From Conexibacter woesei DSM 14684 (GTDB taxonomy: Bacteria; Actinomycetota; Thermoleophilia; Solirubrobacterales; Solirubrobacteraceae): 64,000 nt of DNA. Each line of letters opens with the position of its first letter. Within the stretch, counting starts at the first letter, position 1. Below the pieces are notes generated by a model. The model was not told the DNA's origin. It worked only from the letters and a program-made list of their open reading frames with translations, and did not search any database. Shown one piece after another: positions 34,346 to 42,612 of this stretch. The position numbers and the translations under genes were made by a program. The DNA lies in assembly GCF_000025265.1 (NCBI RefSeq), contig NC_013739.1, forward strand, positions 3,830,001 through 3,894,000. The letters run 5' to 3'.

Positions 34346-34373
34346 CGAAAGCCCCGGCCCGCCGGGGCTTTCG
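34346..34373 (+). terminator. Terminator after tRNA-Val
   Basis: CGAAAGCCCCGGC and GCCGGGGCTTTCG pair across a 2-3 nt loop, just after the tRNA. The same architecture (CGAAAGCCCC...GGGGCTTTCG) follows tRNA-Gly. Confidence 0.85.
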
Positions 34374-34453
34374 CCGTTCTGGGGCCGGGCTCGATCCCGA
34401 CGGCGACAGCCTCTCGCTCGCGCAGGCTCCGGCCGACTGAGGCGCGGTCGAGG

Positions 34454-35155
34454 CTAGCCCGCCGCCTCGACGAGCAGCTTGCGCGTCTGCTCGAGGTGGG
34501 CACGCATCGCCTCCGCGACCGCGTCGGGATCGCCGGATCGCAGCGCCTCGACGATCGCCGCGTGCTCGTCGTAGATCGCGCGCAGGTCGCGGCCGCGACC
34601 GACGGTCGAGGCGCCGCGCAGGCGGACGTGGTCGCGCAGGTCGGCGACGATCGCGACGAGCCGGCGGTTGCCGGCGGCCTCCAGCAGCAGCTCGTGGAAG
34701 CGGCGGTCGCGGGCCATGAAGGCAGCCTCGTCGGCGCGGTCGAGCTGCGCGCCCATCGCCTCCAGCTCGGCTGCGACGGCGACGAGCCCCGCCGCGTCGA
34801 TCCGCTCCGCGGCGACGCGCGCGGCCGGGACCTCCAGCAGCAGCCGCAGCGCGAAGACCTCGTCGAGGTCGCGCGCGCTCGACTCCAGCACGCGTGCGCC
34901 GCGGTTGCGCTCGAACCGCACCATCCCCTGGCGCTCCAGCAGCAGCAGCGCCTCGCGCGCGGGCGTGCGGGAGACGCCGAGCTGCTCGGCGAGCTGGGCG
35001 ACGGAGTACAGCTCGCCCGCTCTCAGGCGGCCGTCGACGATCGCGCCGCGGAGCGCGTCGGTCGCACGGTCGGTCAACGTCGCCGGGCGGGCGGCGGCGC
35101 CGCGATCGCCCGGCTGCAGCGCCCCGAGCCCGAGCTGATCGCCGGTGTCGCTCAC
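34454..35155 (-). CDS. GntR/FadR family transcriptional regulator
   Basis: 233 residues from the GTG at 35155, whose GTGA overlaps the stop of the transhydrogenase gene. An N-terminal winged helix (SVAQLAEQLGVSRTPAREAL) and a C-terminal all-helical FCD domain with metal/ligand residues (RDRRFHELLLEAAGN). FCD-type regulators sense organic acids. It is co-transcribed with the transhydrogenase and faces the flavoprotein gene; the palindrome at 36455 fits the family's operator type. Confidence 0.92.
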   Translation of the reverse strand: MSDTGDQLGLGALQPGDRGAAARPATLTDRATDALRGAIVDGRLRAGELYSVAQLAEQLGVSRTPAREALLLLERQGMVRFERNRGARVLESSARDLDEVFALRLLLEVPAARVAAERIDAAGLVAVAAELEAMGAQLDRADEAAFMARDRRFHELLLEAAGNRRLVAIVADLRDHVRLRGASTVGRGRDLRAIYDEHAAIVEALRSGDPDAVAEAMRAHLEQTRKLLVEAAG

Positions 35156-36420
35156 CAGTTCTCCAGCGAAGCCGTGAAGATCGCGCGCAGGTCGTCGGCG
35201 CTCGGCTCGCGCGGCGCGATCACGAGCAGCCGCTGCTGCTTGAGCGCGCCCTCGACCAGCGCCGGCACGTCGTCGAGCCCGTAGCCCAACTCCACGATTC
35301 CGCGCGCCGCGCCGACGTCGCGCATCAACGCGCGCAGCGCGGCGGGGAGCGCGTCGGGTCCTTCCTGCCGACCGCCGGTCAGCAGCTCCGCGACGTGGTG
35401 GTGGCGCTCCGGCATCGCCTCGTAGGTGAAGCGGAACGCGGCCGGCGCGGTGACGATCACCGAGTGGCCGTGCGGCACGAAGGGGTGGTCGGCCGGGTAG
35501 CCGGGCGGCTGGTAGACGTGCTTGAGCCCGGCGATCGGGTACGCGCACGCGTGCGGGATGTGGACGCCGGCAGAGCCGAAGCCGACGCCCGCGAGCGTCG
35601 CGGCGAGCATCATCGCCCCGCGCGCCTCGACGTCGTCCGGGTCGGCGACGGCACGCCGCAGGTAGCGGCCGCCGTACTCCAGCGCCTTCGCCGACCAGAC
35701 GTCGGCGACCGGGTTGGAGCCCTGGTACGGCGGCCGGTCGTCGGGCGTGGCGGGGCGCGGGCGCGTGTCGTACGGGCGCGAGAGGAACGACTCGGCGGCG
35801 TGGCAGACGACGTCGAGGCCGGCGGAGGCGGTCACCTCGGCGGGCAGCGTGCGCGTCAGCTCCGGGTCGACGATCGCCTGCGCCGGCCGCAGGTAGCGGT
35901 GCGAGATGCCGGTCTTGAGCTTCAGCTCGGGGATGTCGAGGACGGCGACGGTCGTCGCCTCCGAACCGGTGCCGGAGGTCGTCGGGATCGCGAGGTGCGG
36001 GCGCAGCGGCGCAGGCGGCTTGCGGCCGCCGCCGACCGGCGGGTTGACGTAGTCCATCACGGGCGCCGGGTGGGTCGAGACGAGGTCAGCGACCTTCGCG
36101 GTGTCGATCGCCGAGCCGCCGCCGACGGAGACGAAGCCGTCGACGCCGTGCTCGGCGGCGAAGTCGGCCGCATGCTGGAGCGAGTCGAGCGTCGGCTCGA
36201 CGCGGCTGCGGTCGTAGACGACGACGTCGATCCCCTCCGCGCGTGCGAGCGCGACGACCCGCTCGGGCGCGCCGAGCGCGGCGACGCCCGGGTCGGTCAC
36301 GAGCATCGCGCGGCGGACGCCGAGACGCTTCAGCTCCCAGCCGGCGTCCCCGGAGGCGCCGGGGCCGAACTTGACCGGCGTCGCCTCCAACGTGAAGACG
36401 GTCTCGTGAGCTGTCGCCAT
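35152..36420 (-). CDS. Hydroxyacid-oxoacid transhydrogenase (iron-dependent ADH family)
   Basis: 422 residues. Group III iron alcohol dehydrogenase with VSVGGGSAIDTAK, PTTSGTGSEAT and C-terminal metal His residues (GVHIPHACAYPIAG, VPHGHSV). The insert PPYQGSNPVADVWS is typical of HOT/ADHFE1 enzymes, which transfer hydride from 4-hydroxybutyrate to 2-oxoglutarate, giving succinic semialdehyde and D-2-hydroxyglutarate. Start chosen at MATAHETVF (36420), 8 nt after AAAGGGG; another ATG lies two codons upstream. Substrate assignment rests on family resemblance and the neighbouring flavoprotein. Confidence 0.85.
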   Translation of the reverse strand: MATAHETVFTLEATPVKFGPGASGDAGWELKRLGVRRAMLVTDPGVAALGAPERVVALARAEGIDVVVYDRSRVEPTLDSLQHAADFAAEHGVDGFVSVGGGSAIDTAKVADLVSTHPAPVMDYVNPPVGGGRKPPAPLRPHLAIPTTSGTGSEATTVAVLDIPELKLKTGISHRYLRPAQAIVDPELTRTLPAEVTASAGLDVVCHAAESFLSRPYDTRPRPATPDDRPPYQGSNPVADVWSAKALEYGGRYLRRAVADPDDVEARGAMMLAATLAGVGFGSAGVHIPHACAYPIAGLKHVYQPPGYPADHPFVPHGHSVIVTAPAAFRFTYEAMPERHHHVAELLTGGRQEGPDALPAALRALMRDVGAARGIVELGYGLDDVPALVEGALKQQRLLVIAPREPSADDLRAIFTASLENW

Positions 36421-36454
36421 CGACATTCCCCTTTCGTCGCTCCCCTGAGGGCAG

Positions 36455-36471
36455 TAGCATGTCACATGCTA
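36455..36471. promoter_or_regulatory. Perfect 17-bp palindrome, FadR-type operator candidate
   Basis: TAGCATGT-C-ACATGCTA, symmetric around a central C. The core TGT-C-ACA fits the TnGTnnnACnA-like operators of FadR-subfamily GntR proteins. It lies between the divergent transhydrogenase-gntR and flavoprotein genes and covers the start region of the latter, so bound repressor could block both. Confidence 0.7.
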
Positions 36472-37856
36472 TGGACCTGACACAAGCACTTGGAGCGATC
36501 GTCGGCGCGACTCACGTGCTCACCGATCCACAGCTCACGGAGACGTACGAACACGACTGGACCGGCCGTTTCGGCGGCCGCGCGGCGCTCGTCGTGCGGC
36601 CCGCGGACACGGAGCAGGTCGCGGCCGTCGTCGCGGCCTGCGCCGAGGCCGGCGCGGCGATCGTCCCCCAGGGCGGGAACACCGGCCTCGTCGGCGGCGG
36701 CGTGCCGCGCGGCGGCGAGGTCGTCGTGTCGCTGACGCGGCTGAACGCGCTCGGGGAGGTCGACAGGGCGCTCGGGCTGGTGCCGGTCGGCGCCGGCGTC
36801 ACGCTCGGAGCGCTGCAGGCGCACGCGCGCGCGGCCGGCTTCGACGCCGGGCTCGACTTCGCCGCGCGCGACTCGTGCACGATCGGTGGCGCGGTCGCCT
36901 GCGACGCCGGCGGCGCACGGGCGCTGCGCCACGGCACCGCGCGGGCGCGCGTCGCGGGGCTCGAAGCGGTGCTCGCGGACGGCACCGTCGTCACGCGGAT
37001 GGCCGGGCTGGCGAAGGACAACGCCGGCTATGACCTGCCGTCGCTGCTGGTCGGGTCCGAGGGGACGCTCGGAATCGTGACGCGGGTGCTGTGGCGGCTG
37101 GAGCTGCGCTGCGACGCGCGCGTGGCGGCGCTCGTGCCGATGGAGTCGGTCGAGGCTGCGGCGGCGCTGCTGGCGGCGCTGCGCGCCGAGGCGCCGACGC
37201 TGGAGAGCTGCGACTTCTTCCTCGACGACGGCCTGTCGCTCGTGCTGGAGCACCAGCGGCGTTCCTCGCCGGTCGAGCCGCGCGCGCCGGTGTACGTGCT
37301 GGCCGAGTGCGCCGGCCGCAGCGACCCGACCGACGAGCTGGCGGCGGCGTTGGAGCAGGCGGGCGTCGAGGAGGCGCTGATCGCCGACGACACGCCGGGG
37401 CGCGAGCGGCTGTGGGCGCTGCGCGAAGGTCACGCCGACGCGATCAACGCCGCCGGCGTCCCGCACAAGCTCGACGTCGGCGTGCCGCTGGCCGAGCTGG
37501 GCCGCTTCCTCGCCGAGGTTCCCGCCGCCGCAGCCGCAGCGATCCCGGGCACGAGAGCGATCCTCTTCGGCCACCTCGGCGACGGCAACGTGCACGTGAA
37601 CCTGCTCGGCCCGGAGCCCGACGACGAGCGCGCCGACGACGCGGTGCTGGAGCTCGTGCTCGCCTGTGGCGGCACGATCAGCGCCGAGCACGGCGTCGGC
37701 GTCGCCAAGGCCCGCTGGCTCGACCGCGCCCGCGGCCCCGCCGAGGCCGCCGCGATGCGCGCCGTCAAGCACGCCCTCGACCCCGACGGCCGCCTCAACC
37801 CCGGCGCGGTCCTCCCCGTCCGCGCCGACCAGCCGTCATCCCCCGCCGCCGACTAG
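36459..37856 (+). CDS. FAD-linked oxidase, D-2-hydroxyglutarate dehydrogenase-like
   Basis: 465 residues from ATG 36459, which follows a GAGGG ribosome site by 7 nt; a second ATG at 36471 would remove four residues. The PCMH-type FAD domain has VPQGGNTGLVGGGVP and SCTIGGAVACDAGG; the C-terminal cap ends with GHLGDGNVHVN and ISAEHGVGVAKARW, with the metal-binding His residues of the D-2HGDH/D-lactate dehydrogenase group. Next to a HOT-like enzyme, oxidation of D-2-hydroxyglutarate back to 2-oxoglutarate is the likeliest role. D-lactate or glycolate cannot be excluded. Confidence 0.88.
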   Translation: MSHAMDLTQALGAIVGATHVLTDPQLTETYEHDWTGRFGGRAALVVRPADTEQVAAVVAACAEAGAAIVPQGGNTGLVGGGVPRGGEVVVSLTRLNALGEVDRALGLVPVGAGVTLGALQAHARAAGFDAGLDFAARDSCTIGGAVACDAGGARALRHGTARARVAGLEAVLADGTVVTRMAGLAKDNAGYDLPSLLVGSEGTLGIVTRVLWRLELRCDARVAALVPMESVEAAAALLAALRAEAPTLESCDFFLDDGLSLVLEHQRRSSPVEPRAPVYVLAECAGRSDPTDELAAALEQAGVEEALIADDTPGRERLWALREGHADAINAAGVPHKLDVGVPLAELGRFLAEVPAAAAAAIPGTRAILFGHLGDGNVHVNLLGPEPDDERADDAVLELVLACGGTISAEHGVGVAKARWLDRARGPAEAAAMRAVKHALDPDGRLNPGAVLPVRADQPSSPAAD

Positions 37857-37857
37857 C

Positions 37858-37863
37858 TATACT
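37858..37863 (+). promoter_or_regulatory. Candidate -10 TATACT for tRNA-Gly
   Basis: TATACT lies 2 bp after the stop codon of the flavoprotein gene and 11 nt before the tRNA-Gly 5' end, so the promoter upstream half lies in coding sequence. Confidence 0.55.
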
Positions 37864-37874
37864 CGCCGGGCCCT

Positions 37875-37948
37875 GCGGATGTAGCTCAGTTGGCTAGAGC
37901 GTCTGCTTGCCATGCAGAAGGTCGAGGGTTCGAGTCCCTTCATCCGCT
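37875..37948 (+). tRNA. tRNA-Gly (GCC)
   Basis: 74 nt. Acceptor GCGGATG/CATCCGC with discriminator T, anticodon stem TCTGC/GCAGA, loop TTGCCAT (anticodon GCC), and T arm GAGGGTTCGAGTCCCTT. CCA not encoded. Confidence 0.97.
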
Positions 37949-37952
37949 TCAC

Positions 37953-37982
37953 CCGAAAGCCCCGCGAGAGCGGGGCTTTCGG
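37953..37982 (+). terminator. Terminator after tRNA-Gly
   Basis: CCGAAAGCCCCGC and GCGGGGCTTTCGG form a 13-bp stem with a GAGA loop directly after the tRNA. Confidence 0.88.
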
Positions 37983-38024
37983 CGTTTCTGGACCCCCTTG
38001 TGACAGCCGCCCGAGGCCGGGGGA

Positions 38025-38228
38025 TCAGGCGCGACTGCGGGCGTCGATCCCGAGGATCAGCGCCAACGCCTGCTCGACCTCGCGCTGCGTCTCCGACCAC
38101 AGCCGGCCGATCGGTCGCAAGAACCGCGAGCGCGACACCACGATCGCCGGCCGGTTCTTCTCCGGCTCCCCTCTCCGTGCCGCACCGAGCGAGACCAACC
38201 AGATCTCGCCCCGTCTCGGCTCAGCCAC
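38025..38228 (-). pseudogene. Remnant of a MazF/PemK-like toxin gene
   Basis: From GTG 38228 the frame reads [14 protein letters not shown] and then [17 protein letters not shown], the first two strands of MazF/PemK ribonucleases. It then jumps to a tail [20 protein letters not shown] that resembles the final helix of the family. The central 40-60 residues, including most of the active site and dimer surface, are missing, while the frame stays open. No antitoxin gene is adjacent. An internal deletion of an old toxin-antitoxin locus is the best reading. Confidence 0.6.
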
Positions 38229-38309
38229 AGCAGTCGATCTATCGATGGTGCGACGCGGATCTTCCCTTCGACGGACGCGCCCGGTCGCGGCGGCGCGCAT
38301 GCTGCTCGG

Positions 38310-39053
38310 ATGCGCCCATCCGCCCTGATCGCTGTCCTCGTCTCTGCCTCGATCGTGCTCGCGGCACCCGCCGTCGGCGCCGCTGCCGACGCCGGCAATC
38401 CGACAGCCGCCGTCGCGAAGAAGAAGCCGAAGGCCAAGGGCAAGTCCAGGTCGAGATCGAGATCCAGATCGAGAGCGCAGCCGAGATCGAGAGCGCCGGA
38501 GTCGCAGCGCGGCGAGACGAACCTCCCGGCTACGCAGCATTCCGCGTCGGGAACGATCGCCGTCACGACCGAGAGCAGAAGCGTCTGCGCGATTCCGGGC
38601 TTCAGCGGCGCGACGAAGACCACGACGATGACCGACGTGCTCGAGGTCTCGTTCTCAGGCAGCGGCACGCCGGGCGGCAGCGGTGGCAGATCGCCGAACG
38701 GCACGGGCACGATGCCCGTCTCGGCGCGCCGCAGACTGGTGACCGAAGACCAGGTCACCGGCAACTCCCCGGTGCAGCCGAGCAGCAGCGACACCGGCTG
38801 GAAGGACGAGCGCGCCACGCGCGAGGACTTCGGCAGCCTCGTGCGCATCGAAGGCGGCCGCCTCGTCGTCGACCTCACGTCGACGACCCGTGAGCGCCTG
38901 CGCAAGGCCGTCGTGCGCCCGGCGGACGGCACGAAGGTCGACGTCACGTTCGACGAGACGAAACCGTACGACCGCGTGGAGCACACGAGCGGTTGCAGCA
39001 ACGAGACGAAGACGACCACGACCAGCGGCACCGTGACCGTCCGACGGCACTGA
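38310..39053 (+). CDS. Secreted protein of unknown function with Ser-Arg repeats
   Basis: 247 residues. A signal peptide (hydrophobic 5-20, cleavage near AVGAAADA) is followed by a basic KKKPKAKGK segment and an [10 protein letters not shown] run made of TCG-AGA codons. The rest is Thr/Ser-rich beta-like sequence ending SGTVTVRRH, with two cysteines (CAIPGF and SGCSNE) that could form a disulfide. Not recognised. Likely exported and perhaps wall-associated through the basic region. Confidence 0.7.
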   Translation: MRPSALIAVLVSASIVLAAPAVGAAADAGNPTAAVAKKKPKAKGKSRSRSRSRSRAQPRSRAPESQRGETNLPATQHSASGTIAVTTESRSVCAIPGFSGATKTTTMTDVLEVSFSGSGTPGGSGGRSPNGTGTMPVSARRRLVTEDQVTGNSPVQPSSSDTGWKDERATREDFGSLVRIEGGRLVVDLTSTTRERLRKAVVRPADGTKVDVTFDETKPYDRVEHTSGCSNETKTTTTSGTVTVRRH

Positions 39054-39113
39054 CCGGCGAAAGGCCACGGCCGGGCGCAGCGTCGCCGTCGGCGGCAACT
39101 GTACGTTGCCGGC

Positions 39114-40310
39114 ATGCACAGACGCCTCAGCACCCTGACGGTCGCAGCGTGTGCCGTCGTCGTGGTCCTCGCGGCGGGCTCGGCCCGCGCGGCGGATCCC
39201 GTGGTGACGCCGCCGGCCACGCCCGAGGAGGTGCCGGCGGCGGTGATCGCCGCCATCGACGCGCACCCCTCGACGCCGGGACCGTGCGCGCTGCTGACGC
39301 GCGACCTGCGCGAGGCGTTCGCGGTACGCGAGTTGCTGACGCACGAGCCAGTCGCGAGCGAGCCGTGGACCGAGGAGGACGTGACGCGGCTGTGCGACGA
39401 CTACGTCGCTCCGCAGCCGCAGGAGCTGAAGGAGATCGGACCGGCCCGCGTGATGGAGGCGAGCGACGACGCCGTGCGCCTGCGGGCGCAGGTCGTGCGG
39501 CGCTTCGATACACCGCGGGGCGTGCTCGACAGCAGCGAGGTCGTGGACCTGTACGTCGTCCGCGAGGACGGTGCCTGGCGTCTCGCCTCGCTGACGCAGC
39601 TGCTGCCGCTCGACGGCTTCATCCGCCGCGCGCCCGACACGCTCGCGGCGTTCGCCGCCGAGCGAGAGGAGCGACAGACGTTCACGCGCAGACTTCTGCG
39701 CGCGCACGCGCGCATGGTGCGCGAGCTCGCGACCGTGCCGCGCCCGCTCGCGCGGGCGACGCTGCGCTGCGGCACGGGCGCCGGCGCCGCGGAGAGCGGC
39801 CGCGGCGATCGTGGACGCGGCGGGACCGGCCGGACCGGCGCGCCGGTCGCGCACGGGCGCCGCAGACGCCCCGCTGGGATGGACATGGTCGAGGCGCGGT
39901 TGCGCACCGGCGGCGGCCGGATGTGCTGGACGATCCAGATGCGCGGGCCGGTGGCGGACCGGCTCGCGATCTCGTTCGTGCTCGGGCAGGACGTCGGCCG
40001 GGACGACGGGCGCACCGGCGGATGGACCCTCTGGATCGAGGACGGCCGGGCGGTCGGCCTGCTGGACCGGCCGCACGGAGTCCGGCGCGTGTTCGCGGTG
40101 CGCGCGTCGGTGGACGGTCGCGTCGTGCGCGTCGTCGTGCCCGCGCGACGCGTCCGCGAGGACGTCCGCGTCGCCGCGCCGTTCGGCTGGTCGGCGATCA
40201 GCGCCATGCCAGACGCCGACGGCGCGACGCGCTCCCACGGCGGCTGGGTCGACTCGCTCCCGCAGCTGCGCAGCTTGGACGACCTCGCCGGGATCCACCA
40301 CGTGCCCTGA
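39114..40310 (+). CDS. Secreted protein of unknown function
   Basis: 398 residues. A signal peptide (hydrophobic 8-20, ending GSARAADP), then an NTF2-like stretch in which LRAQVVRRF and VVDLYVVREDGAWRLASL alternate as strands, a helical region, a Gly/Arg-rich linker at about 225-255 and a C-terminal beta domain. The N-terminal part resembles a lipoprotein-type NTF2-like domain; no enzyme motif is visible. It precedes the TasA-like operon by 117 bp. Confidence 0.7.
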   Translation: MHRRLSTLTVAACAVVVVLAAGSARAADPVVTPPATPEEVPAAVIAAIDAHPSTPGPCALLTRDLREAFAVRELLTHEPVASEPWTEEDVTRLCDDYVAPQPQELKEIGPARVMEASDDAVRLRAQVVRRFDTPRGVLDSSEVVDLYVVREDGAWRLASLTQLLPLDGFIRRAPDTLAAFAAEREERQTFTRRLLRAHARMVRELATVPRPLARATLRCGTGAGAAESGRGDRGRGGTGRTGAPVAHGRRRRPAGMDMVEARLRTGGGRMCWTIQMRGPVADRLAISFVLGQDVGRDDGRTGGWTLWIEDGRAVGLLDRPHGVRRVFAVRASVDGRVVRVVVPARRVREDVRVAAPFGWSAISAMPDADGATRSHGGWVDSLPQLRSLDDLAGIHHVP

Positions 40311-40325
40311 AGCCGGAGCTCCGAA

Positions 40326-40342
40326 ACGCCAGCTTCTGGCGT
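40326..40342. promoter_or_regulatory. 17-bp palindrome upstream of the TasA-like operon
   Basis: ACGCCAG-CTT-CTGGCGT, perfect 7-bp arms, 16 bp after the stop of the secreted protein gene and 85 bp before the TasA-like start. Either an operator or a small terminator hairpin; the AAAG after it is not a T-run. Confidence 0.4.
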
Positions 40343-40427
40343 AAAGTGTAAGCACGGCGGCCAGGGCGCTCAAGGAGGGTAGGCCCAGCGTCGAAGGCGA
40401 GTGTGTCCATTTCATTCGGGAGATGAC

Positions 40428-40994
40428 ATGTGGGCAGCACATCGCGGGCGCGTGATCGCGTCCGCGCTCGCGCTGGCGGTGATCGTCGGCGTCGGTGTCT
40501 ACGGGACCCTGTCGGTCCTCACCGACACCACCAGCAACACCGGCAACACGTTCGCCGCGGGGACGATCGTGATCACCGACGACGACGCCGGGAGCGCTGC
40601 CTTCGCGATCGACGGGATGCGGCCGGGCGACTCGGCGACGCGCTGCATCAACGTCGTCAACGCCGGCACGCTGACGTTCTCCAACGTCGCCTTCTCGGGC
40701 GCGCCCGGCGGCAACGGCCTCGCCGACGCGCTGACGGTCGACGTCGACCGCGGCACCGGCGCGACCGGCGGCCCGACCGCCAGCTGCAGCGGCTTCGCCG
40801 CCGACACGCCCGACATCGTCACGGGCAGACTGAGCGGCTTCCCGACGATCGCCGCGCCGATCGACGACCCCGCCGACTGGACGCCGGGCGCGCGCAAGAG
40901 CTACCGCCTCGTCGTCGCGCTGCCCACCAGCGCCTCCAACAGCGCGCAGGGCAGAACCGCCACGCTCGACCTGCGATGGGACGCGACGTCCTGA
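40428..40994 (+). CDS. TasA/camelysin-like secreted protein
   Basis: 188 residues from ATG 40428, 5 nt after GGGAG. It starts WAAHRGRVIASALALAVIVG, a long hydrophobic signal typical of SipW substrates, followed by TLSVLTDTTSNTGNTFAAGT. The mature part is all-beta: TIVITDDDAGSAAF, RPGDSATRCINVVNAGTL, and a final strand TLDLRWDATS. TasA and CalY proteins form extracellular fibres. The dedicated signal peptidase gene follows with a 19-bp overlap. Confidence 0.82.
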   Translation: MWAAHRGRVIASALALAVIVGVGVYGTLSVLTDTTSNTGNTFAAGTIVITDDDAGSAAFAIDGMRPGDSATRCINVVNAGTLTFSNVAFSGAPGGNGLADALTVDVDRGTGATGGPTASCSGFAADTPDIVTGRLSGFPTIAAPIDDPADWTPGARKSYRLVVALPTSASNSAQGRTATLDLRWDATS

Positions 40995-41551
40995 GCGCGC
41001 GGCCGCACCGCCCGCCGCTGCGGCGGCTCGCGTCCGCCGCCAGGTGGGCGGTCGTCGCCGCGCTCTGTCTGCTGGCGGCGTCTTCGCTGGCGCTGCGCGT
41101 CGCGGGCTGGCAGCCGCGCGTCGTGCTGAGCGGGTCGATGGAGCCCGCGATCAGCCGCGACGATCTGATCCTCGTCACGAGCCAGGCGGTGCGAGACGTG
41201 CGCCCCGGGCAGATCATCACGTTCGCGCGCCCGCACCACCCCGGGCAGACGATCACCCACCGCGTCGTCGCGATCAGACGCGCACCGGCCGGGCGGTTCG
41301 CGGTCACGACCCGCGGCGACGCGAACCCAGCGCCGGAGCGCTGGTCGATCCCCGCCGACGGCACCGTCGGCAGACTGCGCGCTCGGGTCGCGGGCGTCGG
41401 CGCGCTGGCGGCGCCGCTGCGTGGCGAGATCTCCCGCGGGCTCGCCGTCGTCGCGACGACGGCGCTGCTCGCCGCGCTCGCGCTGTGGGCGATCTGGCGC
41501 CCGGCGGCGCGCAAGCAAACGCAGAGACCGACACGGAGACCGACCGCGTGA
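40976..41551 (+). CDS. sipW: SipW-type signal peptidase I
   Basis: 191 residues from ATG 40976. TM segment at about 23-40, then the catalytic Ser in VVLSGSMEPAI. The general base is His in TITHRVVAI instead of Lys, the mark of ER/SipW-type peptidases. RGDANPAPE is the third conserved box, and a second TM lies near 158-175. It would process the two flanking TasA-like proteins. Overlaps both neighbours, so all three are translationally coupled. Confidence 0.9.
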   Translation: MGRDVLSARPHRPPLRRLASAARWAVVAALCLLAASSLALRVAGWQPRVVLSGSMEPAISRDDLILVTSQAVRDVRPGQIITFARPHHPGQTITHRVVAIRRAPAGRFAVTTRGDANPAPERWSIPADGTVGRLRARVAGVGALAAPLRGEISRGLAVVATTALLAALALWAIWRPAARKQTQRPTRRPTA

Positions 41552-42591
41552 GCCGGCGCCTGCGCGTGCTCGCGACGCTCGCGGTCCTCGCGCTCGCGAG
41601 CGTCGCCGCCGCGCTCAGCCTCGCGGCGGACGACACGCCGAGCGACCGCCCGTCGATCGAGCTCGACGCGCAGGGGCCGCTCTTCACCTTGCAGGGGATC
41701 AGACCGGGCGGCGCGCCGGCCGAGCGCTGCATCGCGCTGCGCGCCCGCGGCGCGAGCGTCGCCCGCCTGACGCTGACCGGCGCGGTCTCGGGACCGCTCG
41801 CCGACGCGCTCGCGATGGACGTCGCGACCGGTTCCGGAGCGTCGCCCGGCGAGGACCACCGCTGCGACGGCTTCGTCTCCGAGCAGGCGCTGTGGGACGG
41901 GACGCTGGCGCAGTTCCCCCGCGACGGCGCCCCGGCCGTCTCCTCACAGCCGCTCGCCGCGGGGCAGAGCCGCGTCTACCGCTTCCGCGTCTGGCTGCCG
42001 GCTGACGCGGTCGTCGCGGTGGCGGACACCGCCCGCCAGGACCTCTACTGGCACGCGGAGTTCGAGCCGCCGCAGCGGCCGCAGGCGCCGCAGGACGCCC
42101 CTCCCCCGCGCGGCCTGACCGATCCGGCGCCGACGGAGACCCCGATCAGACCGCCGCCGTGCCGCGGCGGTCGCGTCTGCCACGGCCGCCTGATCGTCCG
42201 CATGACGCACCGCGGCGCGCGCCTGCACGGCCGCGTCCACGCGCCCGGCACCGAGCGGATGCGCAGCCTGTCGCTGCGGCTGCCGGCGGCGCTCCCGGCC
42301 AGCCGCGCCTGGATCGACCTCGCGCGCACGCGGGCCCTGCGGCCGGCCGCCGCACTGTCCGGCAGCGTCGGCCTCAGACCTCGCGCCGGCGGGCGTCTGC
42401 TCGCCGTCCGCGACCTGCCGCGCGGCACGCGCACGGTCCTGATGCGCGTGCGCGTCCCGCTTCCCGCTCGCGCCGCGCTGGTGCACGCCGCCTGCCGCCG
42501 CGCGCCCGTGACGGCGACGATGACGACCGGCGCGGGGCGCCGGCAGCTCACGGCGCGGATGTGGCTCGCGCGCGCGAGCTGCCGTCGCTGA
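41548..42591 (+). CDS. TasA-like protein with C-terminal extension
   Basis: 347 residues from GTG 41548, overlapping sipW as GTGA. Signal segment at residues 5-25. Residues 30-170 are a paralogue of the first gene product: IRPGGAPAERCIALRARGAS matches its RPGDSATRCINVVNAGT, and LADALAMDVATGSG its LADALTVDVDRGTG. A Pro-rich linker (about 175-205) leads to a second beta-rich domain with four cysteines. It may cap or anchor the fibre, as TapA does for TasA (analogy only). Confidence 0.8.
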   Translation: MSRRLRVLATLAVLALASVAAALSLAADDTPSDRPSIELDAQGPLFTLQGIRPGGAPAERCIALRARGASVARLTLTGAVSGPLADALAMDVATGSGASPGEDHRCDGFVSEQALWDGTLAQFPRDGAPAVSSQPLAAGQSRVYRFRVWLPADAVVAVADTARQDLYWHAEFEPPQRPQAPQDAPPPRGLTDPAPTETPIRPPPCRGGRVCHGRLIVRMTHRGARLHGRVHAPGTERMRSLSLRLPAALPASRAWIDLARTRALRPAAALSGSVGLRPRAGGRLLAVRDLPRGTRTVLMRVRVPLPARAALVHAACRRAPVTATMTTGAGRRQLTARMWLARASCRR

Positions 42592-42612
42592 CGCTGTCGT
42601 CGCTGACGGCGC

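Noticed and set aside
38448-38510. Short tandem repeat of GAGATC-type units as a regulatory repeat
   Set aside because: It simply encodes the Ser-Arg run of the secreted protein with alternating TCG and AGA codons.
40343-40427. Cyclic-di-GMP (GEMM) riboswitch before the TasA-like operon
   Set aside because: GC-rich leader with some suggestive GGC and GGA stretches, but the GEMM core motifs and the tetraloop receptor are absent.
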